In this document: in pieces, positions 9,698-18,658 of the stretch
Numbering within the stretch: the stretch's first letter is position 1
How the letters are laid out: each line of letters opens with the position of its first letter
DNA from: Actinomadura alba
Lineage (GTDB): Bacteria; Actinomycetota; Actinomycetes; Streptosporangiales; Streptosporangiaceae
Assembly: GCF_014323705.1 (NCBI RefSeq)
Contig: NZ_JABVEC010000005.1
Location: forward strand, 1-64,000
DNA: 64,000 nucleotides
Direction: 5' to 3'
Notes under the pieces: model-generated
Told to the model about the DNA's origin: nothing
Database searches by the model: none
Seen by the model: only the letters and a program-made list of their open reading frames with translations
Position numbers and translations under genes: made by a program

Positions 9698-9862
9698 GGC
9701 GTCGATCTCCTCGTCGGGGGTCGGGGATGGTTCGGGGGGAGTCGGGGCAAGGGGGTCGTCAGACGGAAGAGTAGCGAGTGCGTCTCGAGATCCCTCCCCG
9801 GGGTCCGCGAAATGAGGCGGGACGCCGCGCCGTTCCGGGTATCGGTGCCAGGGGCGCGGGCG

Positions 9863-10588
9863 TCAGTTCTGGAGGCTCTGGAGCCGCTTCTCCAGGTTCT
9901 GGCCCGGTGCGAGGCCGCGCACCACGTCTTCGACGACCCCGTCGGCGTGGACGAACACGGCGGTGAGGCCCGAGGCCCGGTAGGTCTTCGCGAGCAAGGC
10001 GTCGTCGTCGCGGGCCACGATCGCCACCGCGTGCCTCGCCGCCCCGGCGAGCTTTCGCATCTCCTTGGCCGACTGCTCGATCGATACGTCGGTATCGCGC
10101 CGGTCGGCGACCAGGTAGAGACCGATCCGATAGGTGCTGGTCTGCCGGCTCAGCTCGTCGATCGTCGTCTCGCAGCCGCACCCGGGCGGCACGATCACCA
10201 GTACGGCCGGACGCAGGTCGATCAACCTCTTGCGATGCCCGGGGACGGCGACCTCGGCATCGGGGAGCACTCCGCCTACCTGGCCCGGCAATGCCGTAGG
10301 CCGCTGCGCGACGGGATCGCTGGGTGCGCGCGGAGCCGGGTCGGGGCCGAACACGGTGATCACCGTGCCGCTGACCAGGGCGATTAGCAGCGCGCAGGCG
10401 ATGATCGGTACGGCCGGCCCGTAGCGGGTGATCGGTGCGGTCAGTCGCCGCCAGCGGCGCCGACGCCTCTGCCGGCGCTCTTCACGCCGGTAGGCGAGGA
10501 TCTCGGAGCCGAGTTCGCGGGCGTCGTCGGGCACCACGATGTCGACGTGCGGTAGTCCGTAGTCGTCGGGGTCGCCGCTCTGCCTCAC
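9863..10588 (-). CDS. membrane-anchored thioredoxin-like protein
   Basis: GTG 10588 is taken as start because GCGAGG lies just upstream; the protein is then 241 residues. Residues about 35-60 are very basic (RREERRQRRRRRWRR), followed by one transmembrane helix. The outer part looks like a thioredoxin/AhpC-TSA fold: a beta strand followed by PPGCGCETTIDELS, then a strand ending in a cis-Pro-like region (ASGLTAVFVHADG). The redox motif is CxC rather than CxxC, which is unusual. It may act on extracytoplasmic thiols, possibly near the adjacent lipoprotein; this is inference. Confidence 0.62.
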   Translation of the reverse strand: MRQSGDPDDYGLPHVDIVVPDDARELGSEILAYRREERRQRRRRRWRRLTAPITRYGPAVPIIACALLIALVSGTVITVFGPDPAPRAPSDPVAQRPTALPGQVGGVLPDAEVAVPGHRKRLIDLRPAVLVIVPPGCGCETTIDELSRQTSTYRIGLYLVADRRDTDVSIEQSAKEMRKLAGAARHAVAIVARDDDALLAKTYRASGLTAVFVHADGVVEDVVRGLAPGQNLEKRLQSLQN

Positions 10589-10898
10589 GCCGCACCTCGC
10601 CCTTCCGCCAGCCCCGCCAGCTGGCTCGCGTGGCTCGGCCCGTTCATCTCCAGTATGAGCCGCATCCACGACAGCGCGAGTGCTCGGAAGTAACGTCCTC
10701 CGCATGAATCGCCCTCACTGGTGCGCGTTCGTGAGGCCGCGCAGGCGCATTGCGATCACGTTGCGATCGCGTCTCGACATGAAAACGACGATGGGGGCAG
10801 ACCTCCCATACACCAAGCCGACACTTTGTCAAGACCCCAATTAGGGTGCTGACCTGCGCATATGTCCCTAAGGCCTGTGCGGCCACCGCGCAGCCCGT

Positions 10899-10915
10899 GC
10901 TACCCTTGAGGTAGC
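10899..10915. promoter_or_regulatory. small inverted repeat in carD leader
   Basis: GCTACC-CTTGA-GGTAGC lies about 20 nt upstream of the carD start and includes a TACCCT hexamer resembling an actinobacterial -10 element. It may be a promoter element or leader hairpin. Confidence 0.3.
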
Positions 10916-10933
10916 GGAAGGGGTACTTGTCAT

Positions 10934-11416
10934 ATGACTTTCATGGTCGGCGACACCGTCGTCTACCCCCATCATGGGGCTGCTCGGATCGAAGCCATCG
11001 AGACTCGCACCATCAAAGATGTGGAAAGGACCTACCTGGTCCTGAAGGTCGACAAGGGTGACCTTACAGTGCGCGTCCCTGCTGACAATGCCGAGCTCGT
11101 TGGCGTTCGTGACGTGGTGGGTCAGGAAGGCCTGGAGAAGGTATTCGAGGTGCTTCGTGCACCATACACCGAGGAACCGACTAACTGGTCTCGGCGGTAC
11201 AAGGCGAATCTAGAGAAGCTCGCCTCCGGGGATGTCAACAAGGTCGCCGAGGTCGTGCGCGACTTGTGGCGTCGCGACAAGGAACGCGGCCTGTCGGCAG
11301 GCGAGAAGCGGATGCTGGCCAAGGCCAGGCAGATACTGGTCAGTGAGCTGGCGCTGGCGGAGAAGACCAACGAGGACAAGGCCGAGGCTCTCCTCGACGA
11401 AGTCCTGACCGGCTGA
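10934..11416 (+). CDS. carD: CarD family transcriptional regulator
   Basis: CarD binds the RNA polymerase beta subunit and stabilises open promoter complexes, notably at rRNA promoters. The N-terminal RNAP-interaction domain covers about residues 1-60 ([16 protein letters not shown]). The helical C-terminal DNA-binding domain includes the conserved Trp in the TNWSRRYK segment. The 160-residue length matches the mycobacterial protein. ATG 10934 is preceded by GGAAGGGG. ispF starts 40 bp downstream. Confidence 0.95.
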   Translation: MTFMVGDTVVYPHHGAARIEAIETRTIKDVERTYLVLKVDKGDLTVRVPADNAELVGVRDVVGQEGLEKVFEVLRAPYTEEPTNWSRRYKANLEKLASGDVNKVAEVVRDLWRRDKERGLSAGEKRMLAKARQILVSELALAEKTNEDKAEALLDEVLTG

Positions 11417-11456
11417 GGCGGGCGCAGGCCCGCGATCAGTGGGTTTCGGCGAGCAC

Positions 11457-11957
11457 ATGAACACACGAACTCCACGGGTGGGCGTCGGTATCGACGTCCA
11501 CCCGTTCGCGTCCGGCCGGCGACTCAGGGTCGCCGGCCTCGACTGGCCGGGCGAGGGCGACGGTCTGGCCGGCCACTCCGATGGCGACGTGGCGGCACAT
11601 GCCGCCTGTGACGCCCTGCTGTCCGCCGCCGGGCTGGGCGACCTCGGTGCCGTCTTCGGTACGGCCGACCCTCGCTGGTCCGGTGCGTCCGGCGTCGATC
11701 TGCTTCGCGAGGTCGTACGGCTGTTGAGCGAGACGGGCTACGCCGTCGGCAACGTGGCCGTACAGATCGTTGGGAACCGTCCCAAGATCGGACGACGCCG
11801 CGCCGAGGCCGAGAAGGTCATGAGCGAGGCCGTCGGTGGCGCCCCGTTCAGCGTCTCGGCAACCACGACCGACGGGCTCGGCCTGACCGGCCGTGGCGAG
11901 GGCCTGGCGGCGATGGCGACCGCGCTGGTCTGGCCGATCGCGGAGCCGGGCTCCTAG
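11457..11957 (+). CDS. ispF: 2-C-methyl-D-erythritol 2,4-cyclodiphosphate synthase
   Basis: IspF cyclises CDP-methylerythritol 2-phosphate in the MEP isoprenoid pathway. The metal-binding start GVGIDVHPF and the strongly conserved [19 protein letters not shown] segment are present, as is TTTDGLG near the C-terminus. ATG 11457 gives 166 residues, in line with other family members; GTG 11439 would add six residues. In many actinobacteria ispD lies between carD and ispF; here it does not. Confidence 0.95.
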   Translation: MNTRTPRVGVGIDVHPFASGRRLRVAGLDWPGEGDGLAGHSDGDVAAHAACDALLSAAGLGDLGAVFGTADPRWSGASGVDLLREVVRLLSETGYAVGNVAVQIVGNRPKIGRRRAEAEKVMSEAVGGAPFSVSATTTDGLGLTGRGEGLAAMATALVWPIAEPGS

Positions 11958-12001
11958 CCGGGCCGCAACCTCCGATCGGCCCGGCCCAATGGTCGGCTCG
12001 A

Positions 12002-12025
12002 CCCGGCCGGCTTGAGCCGGCCGGG
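12002..12025. terminator. hairpin between ispF and the DUF2637 gene
   Basis: A perfect 10-bp stem CCCGGCCGGC / GCCGGCCGGG encloses a TTGA loop between convergent genes. There is no U-tract, but such hairpins commonly terminate in high-GC genomes. Confidence 0.65.
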
Positions 12026-12027
12026 CC

Positions 12028-13740
12028 CTAGTCGGTCGGCGGCGTCGGAGAACTTCGGAACTTGCTCGAGGGCGGCCACTCGACGTTCCGCGCGGGCTCT
12101 GCGGAGGACTCGCGGTACTGCCGAGCGCGACCGTCGACCGATTCGGCGCTCCAGCGCTGGACGTCCTCAGCGTCCGCGGCGCTCCACCGGTCGTCGGCGT
12201 CGTCCACGGTGTCACCGGCCGGCCGACCCGCAGCACCCGTACCGTGCTCGCGCTCGTGCTCGGGGGTTCCCGGCTCGGTCGGTTCGTGCTCGCCGGCATC
12301 CGGGTCCTCGGCTCGGTCGGCGCCAGTGGCGTCGACGTCGTCCTCGGCCGGGTCGGGCGCGTCCGCGATGACGATGTCGGGCCAGGTGGTGGCGGCGGCT
12401 CCGGCCGTGGAGCGGCCGACCAGTTTGACATCGGTCGGCAGACTGGCCGGGGCCGGACGCGAAGGCTCCTCGTGAACGACGCCGAGGTGCGGCTCCGGCT
12501 CATCAGGTCCGGTCCCCTGATCCTTCTGGTCGGCCGTGGCTTTCCGGCCCGCCTCGTCGGTCTGGTGGGCCTCGTCGGCCTCTGACGGCTCCGGCTCTGA
12601 CCCGTCCGAAGGGGGCGCGACCTCGTCCGCAGGCCGTGGGCGCTCAACGGGGTCGGACGGCGCGAACGACCCGGAGTGCTCCACGTGCTCGGACGAGTCG
12701 CCGAACGGCCACTCCGCTTCGCCGCTGTCGGGCCGGGCCGGTTCGCGCTCGATCGGTTCGTGCTCGATCGGGTGGCGGTCGATCGGTTCGGGGTCGATCG
12801 GTTCGGGGTCGATCGGGTGGCGCTCGATCGGTTCGTGCTTGATCGGGTCGTGCTCGATCGGGTCGGGGTCGCCGGCGTCGAGCCAGGACTCGACTCCATG
12901 ATCACGCTGTTCCGGCTCCCGGTGCTCTTGCGCTCGTTGGGACTCCTTCGTCACCGTCGGCGACACGTGCGGTTCCCTCATGCCGGGGACGAGGTCCATG
13001 CTCGGACGGTCGTCGTATTCGACCGCCTGATCGCTGACGGGTCCCGCCGGGTGCCGCTCTGGGACGGACCCCGCCGAGGCCACCGGAACAGCGCCCGCGG
13101 ACACGGTGCCCGTCGCGGGAACGTGGTCGGCGCGCGTCTCGGGACCCCTCGTGCTCCAGTCCGTTGTGCTCCAGTCCGCGATTCCGGCATCGGACCGGGC
13201 CTCGGATCCGGCGTCGGTCTCGGCGTCGGCATCCGGAGCCGACGTCTCAGGCCGGGACCCGCCGCTCCGCCGGGCCAGCGCCGCCCGCGCCTGCCGGAAC
13301 ATCGTGATCCACAGCATGACCGCGATCACCAACATCACGTGCGGGGCCGCCGCGACTCCGGCCACGAGAGCGTCGTCGGGCAGCTCGTCATAACCGTTCA
13401 TCGCACGCTGGACGCTCGCCGCCGCCGCGCCGCCCACGAGCACGAGCAGCAGCAGCCAGCGCGACCAGCGCGACCACCAGCGGGCATGCCTGGCGACGAC
13501 GAGCGAAAGGATCGTGACCACGACGAGCGCGTCGTACATGACGGGATAGGCCGACGCGAACCGCCTGGCGGCACGGCCGGCGAGCGCGAGGGCACGCAGG
13601 TCGTCGTAGGACAGCGCGAAGAGCACGCCGGCGAGCACGGCGACGCCGGCGCCGGCGGACAGCGTGAGCAGTCGCCGCTGCAACGTCGTGTACCGCGGGA
13701 CCTCGGGGGGGACGGAAGAACCAGAGGGCATCTGACTCAT
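12028..13740 (-). CDS. DUF2637-like membrane protein with long repetitive acidic tail
   Basis: The protein has 570 residues from ATG 13740. Its first 170 residues hold four hydrophobic helices (LSAGAGVAVLAGVLFALS, the YDALVVVTILSLVVA region, WLLLLVLVGGAAAA and VMLVIAVMLWITMF) in the arrangement of DUF2637 proteins found in actinomycete chromosomes and plasmids. The remaining 400 residues are low-complexity, rich in Asp, Glu, Pro and Thr, with tandem EPI-x-x-HPI-type hexapeptides at about residues 290-330. No known domain is seen in the tail. An in-frame ATG at 13731 is an alternative. Function is unknown. Confidence 0.7.
   Translation of the reverse strand: MSQMPSGSSVPPEVPRYTTLQRRLLTLSAGAGVAVLAGVLFALSYDDLRALALAGRAARRFASAYPVMYDALVVVTILSLVVARHARWWSRWSRWLLLLVLVGGAAAASVQRAMNGYDELPDDALVAGVAAAPHVMLVIAVMLWITMFRQARAALARRSGGSRPETSAPDADAETDAGSEARSDAGIADWSTTDWSTRGPETRADHVPATGTVSAGAVPVASAGSVPERHPAGPVSDQAVEYDDRPSMDLVPGMREPHVSPTVTKESQRAQEHREPEQRDHGVESWLDAGDPDPIEHDPIKHEPIERHPIDPEPIDPEPIDRHPIEHEPIEREPARPDSGEAEWPFGDSSEHVEHSGSFAPSDPVERPRPADEVAPPSDGSEPEPSEADEAHQTDEAGRKATADQKDQGTGPDEPEPHLGVVHEEPSRPAPASLPTDVKLVGRSTAGAAATTWPDIVIADAPDPAEDDVDATGADRAEDPDAGEHEPTEPGTPEHEREHGTGAAGRPAGDTVDDADDRWSAADAEDVQRWSAESVDGRARQYRESSAEPARNVEWPPSSKFRSSPTPPTD
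12745..12880. repeat. GATCGGTTCG-type tandem repeats in the DUF2637-like gene
   Basis: About nine degenerate 12-18 base units containing TCGATCGG run in tandem inside the gene. On the coding strand they give alternating Pro-Ile dipeptides with charged residues (such as EHEPIERHPIDPEPID). Such a track is prone to length variation. Confidence 0.7.
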
Positions 13741-13939
13741 CTCGGGGGGAGGGCGGCCACATATGTGGGGGACGTCTTGCCGGCGGCCCTGTGGGGAGGG
13801 TAACCAAGAGGCCGTCGGTTCGGGTTCCATCTTGACTCCGCTGATCCCGTCCGGCCCGGAACAACCGGCGCGTGTCGTGTCTTCGCGATGCTCGTCGTAC
13901 GGTGAACTAGACGCATAAGTCCGGATCTGGAGGGCGACG

Positions 13940-15160
13940 ATGCCGTACTACCGGGCCGTGGGCGAGATCCCGCGGAAACGCCACGTGCAGTTCCGCCGCC
14001 CGGACGGCGGCCTTTACGCCGAGGAACTGATGGGCGAGGAGGGCTTCTCGTCCGACTCGAGCCTGCTCTACCACCGGCACGCGCCGACCGCGATCATGAA
14101 GAGCGAGGGAGTGCAGGACCCGGTGGGCGAGGCCGAGCTGCGGCCCAACCACCCGCTGCAGCCGCGGGCGTGCCGCACGCAGGACCTCCCTATCGGCGGC
14201 GATCTCGTACTGGGCCGTCAGGTGCTGTACGGAAACGACGACGTCCGGTTGTCGTTCGCGGCCGCCGGCACCGGCAGCGACCTCTACCGCAACTCCGCGG
14301 GCGACGAGGTCGTCTACATCCAGTCCGGCTCCGCCCGGTTCGAGTCGACCTATGGCGCACTGGAGGTCGCCGAGGGCGACTACGTCGTCATCCCGGCGGG
14401 CACCATCCACCGCTGGCTGCCGGCCGGCGCCGAGCCCGGGGCACAGGCCGGCCCGGACGTCGCCCCCGGCGGTGTGGTGCGCGCCCTGGTCATCGAGGCC
14501 CGGGGGCACATCCGCCCCCCGAAGCGCTACCTGTCGCAGTACGGCCAGTTCCTCGAGCACGCGCCGTACTGTGAACGGGATCTGCGGGCCCCGGCCGAGC
14601 CACTGGTCCTGGAGGGCGGCGAGGTACCGGTGCTGGTCCGGGGACGTGGCGGGTTGTCCCGGCTGACCTACGTGCGGCATCCCTTCGACGTGGTCGGCTG
14701 GGACGGCTGCCTGTACCCCTACGCCTTCAACATCCGCGACTTCGAGCCGATCGTGAAGCGCACCCACGCCCCGCCGCCGGTGCACCAGACCTTCGAGGGG
14801 CCGAACTTCGTCATCTGCTCGTTCTGCCCCCGGCCGCTGGACTTCCACGAGGACGCGGTCCCGATCCCGTACAACCATCACAACGTCGACTCCGACGAGA
14901 TGATGTTCTACGTCGGCGGGGACTATTCCGCCCGGAAGGGCTCGGGCATCGGCGTCGGGTCCGTGTCGCTGCACCCGTCCGGGTTCACGCACGGGCCGCA
15001 GCCGGGTGCGGTCGAGGCCTCGATCGAGGGCCTGCGCCAGGGTCGCACCGAGACGTCCGAGATGGCGGTCATGGTGGACACGTTCCGTCCCCTGCTGATC
15101 GGTCCCGCCGCCCGCCAGTGCGAAGATCCGGAGTACGCGTGGAGCTGGGCGCGCGCCTGA
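13940..15160 (+). CDS. hmgA: homogentisate 1,2-dioxygenase family protein
   Basis: The enzyme opens the ring of homogentisate to maleylacetoacetate in tyrosine catabolism, using Fe(II). The 406-residue protein has two cupin-like halves. The metal site is represented by HNVDSDEMMFYVGGDY (His and Glu ligands) and by His in HPSGFTHGPQPG. No hydroxyphenylpyruvate dioxygenase or fumarylacetoacetase gene lies next to it, so the pathway is split or the substrate differs. GGAGGGCGACG precedes the ATG. Confidence 0.85.
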   Translation: MPYYRAVGEIPRKRHVQFRRPDGGLYAEELMGEEGFSSDSSLLYHRHAPTAIMKSEGVQDPVGEAELRPNHPLQPRACRTQDLPIGGDLVLGRQVLYGNDDVRLSFAAAGTGSDLYRNSAGDEVVYIQSGSARFESTYGALEVAEGDYVVIPAGTIHRWLPAGAEPGAQAGPDVAPGGVVRALVIEARGHIRPPKRYLSQYGQFLEHAPYCERDLRAPAEPLVLEGGEVPVLVRGRGGLSRLTYVRHPFDVVGWDGCLYPYAFNIRDFEPIVKRTHAPPPVHQTFEGPNFVICSFCPRPLDFHEDAVPIPYNHHNVDSDEMMFYVGGDYSARKGSGIGVGSVSLHPSGFTHGPQPGAVEASIEGLRQGRTETSEMAVMVDTFRPLLIGPAARQCEDPEYAWSWARA

Positions 15161-15246
15161 GCCGTCTCGGCGGCCACGATCACGAACACTCGTGATGATC
15201 GAAATGTGATGAACGCAAGGTTCACGACCACCCCGGGGGGACCACG

Positions 15247-15633
15247 ATGCCTCAGCGACTGCCGGACGAGGCGCGCAGGCTGTTCGACGGCACCAACTTC
15301 GTCACCATCGCGACCGTCGACCCCGACGGCGGCCCGCAGACGAGCATCGTCTGGGCCAGGCCCGACGGCGACGACATCGTGTTCTCGACGATCAAGGGCC
15401 GTCGCAAGCACGAGAACCTGGCACGGCACCCGCGCGTGAGCGCGATCGTCTTCGACCCGGCCGATCCGTACCACTACGCCGAGGTACGGGGCACGGTGAC
15501 GATCGAGGACGACCCGGGCGGTTCGCTGCTCCAGGAACTGGCGCACAAGTACACCGGCGGTTCCTGGCCGGACAGCGACCCCGACCGGCGAGTGATCGTC
15601 CGGATCAGTGCGGACAAGGTGATAGCGCACTGA
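15247..15633 (+). CDS. PPOX-class F420/flavin-dependent oxidoreductase
   Basis: This 128-residue split-barrel protein belongs to the pyridoxamine-5'-phosphate oxidase-like family. The pattern [19 protein letters not shown] followed by [17 protein letters not shown] is typical of actinobacterial members binding F420 or FMN. The substrate cannot be predicted. ATG 15247 follows a GGGGGGACC site. Confidence 0.82.
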   Translation: MPQRLPDEARRLFDGTNFVTIATVDPDGGPQTSIVWARPDGDDIVFSTIKGRRKHENLARHPRVSAIVFDPADPYHYAEVRGTVTIEDDPGGSLLQELAHKYTGGSWPDSDPDRRVIVRISADKVIAH

Positions 15634-15703
15634 GAACGGGCCGCACCGCCGCTCGCCGGGAATTCCGCCGGAATGGTACGGCCGGTCTATTAGCCTTGGC
15701 CTT

Positions 15704-17101
15704 GTGAGTCTGCGACTTTATGACACCGGTACCCGTACGATCCGCGAGTTCCGCCCGCTGGAGGCGGGCCGGGCGGGGATGTACGTGTGCGGTGCCACCC
15801 CGCAGGCCGCCCCGCACATCGGGCACATGCGCTCCGGTGTGATCTACGACATCGTCTACCGCTGGCTGCTCCGCTCGGGCTACGACGTCACGTTCGCCCG
15901 GAACATCACCGACATCGACGACAAGATCCTCGCGGTGGCGGCGGACGGCGGCGTGCCGTGGTTCGCCGTGGCAGAGGCCAACCAGCGTGTCTTCAACCGT
16001 GGCTACGAGGAGCTCGGCTGCCTCCCGCCCACCGTCGAGCCACGGGCCACCGGGCACGTTCCCGAGATGATCACCTTGATGCGGCGGCTGACAGAGGCAG
16101 GTCATGCCTACAGCGCCGGAGGCGATGTCTACTTCGACGTGACGTCCTGGGCAGATCGCTATGGCGCGCTGTCCAACCAGAAACTCGACAACATGCTCGA
16201 CAGCCACGACACTGCCGGCACCGATCTGAAGCGCGACCCGCGCGACTTCGCACTGTGGAAGGGCGCGAAGCCGGGCGAGCCGACCTGGGAGACACCGTGG
16301 GGCCCCGGCCGCCCCGGCTGGCATCTGGAGTGCTCGGCGATGGCGACGAAGTACCTCGGAGCCACGTTCGACATCCACGGCGGGGGGGTCGATCTGATCT
16401 TCCCGCACCACGAGAACGAGGTCGCCCAGTCGCAGGCCGCCGGTGACGGCTTCGCCCGCTACTGGCTGCACAACGGGCTGCTGACCGTCAACGGCGAGAA
16501 GATGAGCAAGTCGGTCGGCAACGTCGTGCTGCTGACCGATCTGCTCGAAAAGGCCCGCCCCGTGGAGGTGCGCTACTACCTCGGCACCGTGCACTACCGG
16601 TCGATCATCGACTACACCGAGCCCTCGCTGGCCGAGGCCGCCACGGCCTACCAGCGGATCGAGGGCTTCGTGACCCGCGCGGTCGAGACCATGGGTTCCG
16701 TGGCCCCGGCCGCGGAACCGCCCGAGGCGTTCACCGCGGCCCTGGACGACGATCTCGGCGTGCCCCAGGCGCTCGCGGTCGTGCACGAGACCGTACGAGC
16801 CGGCAACAACGCGCTGGCCGCCGGTGATCACGACGAGGTCGGGGAACGGGTCGCCTCCGTGCGCGCGATGCTCGACGTGCTGGGCCTCGACCCGCTGTCG
16901 GAACAGTGGGCCGACCAGAGCGGCGACGACCTGCGCTCCGTCGTCGACGCGCTGGTCGCGGTCACCCTCGAACAGCGCCAGGCGGCCCGCGCCCGCAAGG
17001 ACTACGACGCCGCCGACGCCATCCGCGACGGCCTCAGCGCCGCTGGGATCCTGGTCGAGGACACACCGCACGGCCCGCGGTGGGAGCTCAAGCGCGGCTG
17101 A
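15704..17101 (+). CDS. cysS: cysteinyl-tRNA synthetase
   Basis: This class I synthetase charges tRNA-Cys. It shows the zinc-site Cys29 region (YVCGATPQ), the HIGH motif at 38-41, and KMSKS at 266-270. The 465 residues and the helical C-terminal domain support CysS rather than the related MshC ligase. GTG 15704 is the start. rlmB follows after about 90 bp, as in mycobacteria. Confidence 0.93.
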   Translation: MSLRLYDTGTRTIREFRPLEAGRAGMYVCGATPQAAPHIGHMRSGVIYDIVYRWLLRSGYDVTFARNITDIDDKILAVAADGGVPWFAVAEANQRVFNRGYEELGCLPPTVEPRATGHVPEMITLMRRLTEAGHAYSAGGDVYFDVTSWADRYGALSNQKLDNMLDSHDTAGTDLKRDPRDFALWKGAKPGEPTWETPWGPGRPGWHLECSAMATKYLGATFDIHGGGVDLIFPHHENEVAQSQAAGDGFARYWLHNGLLTVNGEKMSKSVGNVVLLTDLLEKARPVEVRYYLGTVHYRSIIDYTEPSLAEAATAYQRIEGFVTRAVETMGSVAPAAEPPEAFTAALDDDLGVPQALAVVHETVRAGNNALAAGDHDEVGERVASVRAMLDVLGLDPLSEQWADQSGDDLRSVVDALVAVTLEQRQAARARKDYDAADAIRDGLSAAGILVEDTPHGPRWELKRG

Positions 17102-17189
17102 CCCGGCCATCCGGCACGACGCGTACGCTCAGTGATCGGGGGCGTCCGGTCGGCGTGTCGCACCCGAAATCATGGAAGGCAAAGGTCCG

Positions 17190-18149
17190 ATGACCAAGCG
17201 TCGTAAGAAGGGGTCCGGCAACACCCCGAAGGCCGAGGACCGCCACTGGTACGGCAAGCGCCAGTCGGCCCGCAACGCCAAGTCGGCGTCGCGAACCGGA
17301 AACCCCACGACCGGCCGGGGCGGCAAACGCCCGGCCGAGTCGAGGGCGTCCGGCGAGGGCGGCGCCTCCGCGGCGCGTCCGGGCGGAAGGGCCCCTGTGC
17401 CCGCGTCGCGCCGTTCACCTGACGCGCCAGAGCTGGTCACCGGCCGCAACGCGGTGGTCGAGGCGCTGCGCGCTGCGGTGCCGGGGACCGCCCTGTACGT
17501 CATGTCCGACACGGACGAGCGCGTACGGGAGTCGATCCAGCTCGCCTCCGACCGCCGGATCCCGCTGCTCGAAGTGGGCAAGCCCGAGCTGGACCGGCTC
17601 ACCGACGGCGGCGTGCACCAGGGCATCGCGCTCCAGGTACGGCCGTACCGGTACGCGCATCCCGACGATCTGCTGCGCGGCACGTCGACACCGCTGATCG
17701 TCGCTGTGGACGGGATCACCGATCCGCGTAATCTCGGCGCGATCATCCGGTCGGCCGCGGCGTTCGGCGCCAACGGCGTCGTCGTGCCCGAGCGGCGCGC
17801 GGCGGGGGTCACCGCCGGCGCGTGGAAGGCGTCAGCGGGGACGCTGGCGTCCGTACCGGTCGCCCGGGCCACCAACCTCGCCCGGACGTTGAAGTCCTAC
17901 CGGCAGGCCGGCTGCTTCGTCGCGGGCCTGGACGCGGGGGGCGGGGCGGCGGTCGGTGACCTGGAGGTGGCCGTGGACCCCTTCGTGCTCGTCGTCGGCT
18001 CGGAGGGCAAGGGCCTCGGCCGGCTGGTCGCCGACACCTGCGACATGCTGGTGACCATCCCGATGAGCGGCCGGGCGGAATCGCTGAACGCCGGCGTAGC
18101 CGCAGGCATCGCACTGTACGAGGTGGCCCGCCGGCGCGCGGTCAAGTGA
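17190..18149 (+). CDS. rlmB: 23S rRNA (guanosine-2'-O-)-methyltransferase RlmB (TrmH/SpoU family)
   Basis: RlmB methylates G2251 of 23S rRNA. The N-terminal 80 residues are a basic disordered extension ([14 protein letters not shown]) common in actinobacteria. After it come the substrate-binding domain ([15 protein letters not shown]) and the SPOUT catalytic domain with trefoil-knot motifs [22 protein letters not shown] and [14 protein letters not shown] 17190 is chosen because GGAAGG lies upstream; ATG 17172 overlaps that site. Confidence 0.93.
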   Translation: MTKRRKKGSGNTPKAEDRHWYGKRQSARNAKSASRTGNPTTGRGGKRPAESRASGEGGASAARPGGRAPVPASRRSPDAPELVTGRNAVVEALRAAVPGTALYVMSDTDERVRESIQLASDRRIPLLEVGKPELDRLTDGGVHQGIALQVRPYRYAHPDDLLRGTSTPLIVAVDGITDPRNLGAIIRSAAAFGANGVVVPERRAAGVTAGAWKASAGTLASVPVARATNLARTLKSYRQAGCFVAGLDAGGGAAVGDLEVAVDPFVLVVGSEGKGLGRLVADTCDMLVTIPMSGRAESLNAGVAAGIALYEVARRRAVK

Positions 18150-18356
18150 CGGTGAGTGACGGTGGGGCGGCCGCGTGGCGGTCGCCGTGCCGTCGGGTCG
18201 CGCCGGCGGATCCGGTCCGAGATCCTGCCCGAGATGGTGTCCTGGAGGATCGTGTCCGGTGTCCTGACGGATCGTGCCTCACGGGCGGTCGCGGGCATGT
18301 CCGTGGATAACGGTTTGGCTCCCGGCGGTGGCCCGCTGCTAGCCTATGAGCGCCAT

Positions 18357-18433
18357 GCCGGTGTAGCTCAGCAGGCCAGAGCAGCCGCCTTGTAAGCGGC
18401 AGGTCGTCGGTTCGAACCCGTCCACCGGCTCCA
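18357..18433 (+). tRNA. tRNA-Thr (anticodon TGT)
   Basis: The acceptor arms GCCGGTG (18357-18363) and CACCGGC (18423-18429) pair fully, with discriminator T and a genomically encoded CCA at 18431-18433. The anticodon stem GCCGC/GCGGC holds loop CTTGTAA with anticodon TGT at 18391-18393. The T arm has GGTTCGAACCC-type sequence. All features fit an elongator threonine tRNA for ACA codons. Confidence 0.96.
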
Positions 18434-18658
18434 CGTGACGTCCGGCGGGCGCGCCCCATGACCGGCGCCAGAGTCGTGCCGGAATGGGCGTAGCGCCCGA
18501 GGCGCTTGACTCCGCCGTGGCACAATGATGGCCGCGTATGACGGAAGAGCTCGAGTACCGCTGGAACATGGTGTCTCGCCATGAGCCCCTCCCCGGTTCG
18601 ATGACGGGGGCGGCGCCCGGCTCGACCGCCGCCGCTACTGGGGAGGAGGTTCGGTGCC

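Noticed and set aside
13907..14992. Long open frame antisense to the homogentisate dioxygenase gene
   Set aside because: The plus-strand frame has clear catalytic motifs, while the antisense protein is compositionally random.
18434..18658. Short frame MTEELEYRWNM before the subtilase as a separate gene
   Set aside because: It runs out of frame into the protease gene and shows no conserved features beyond its first dozen residues.
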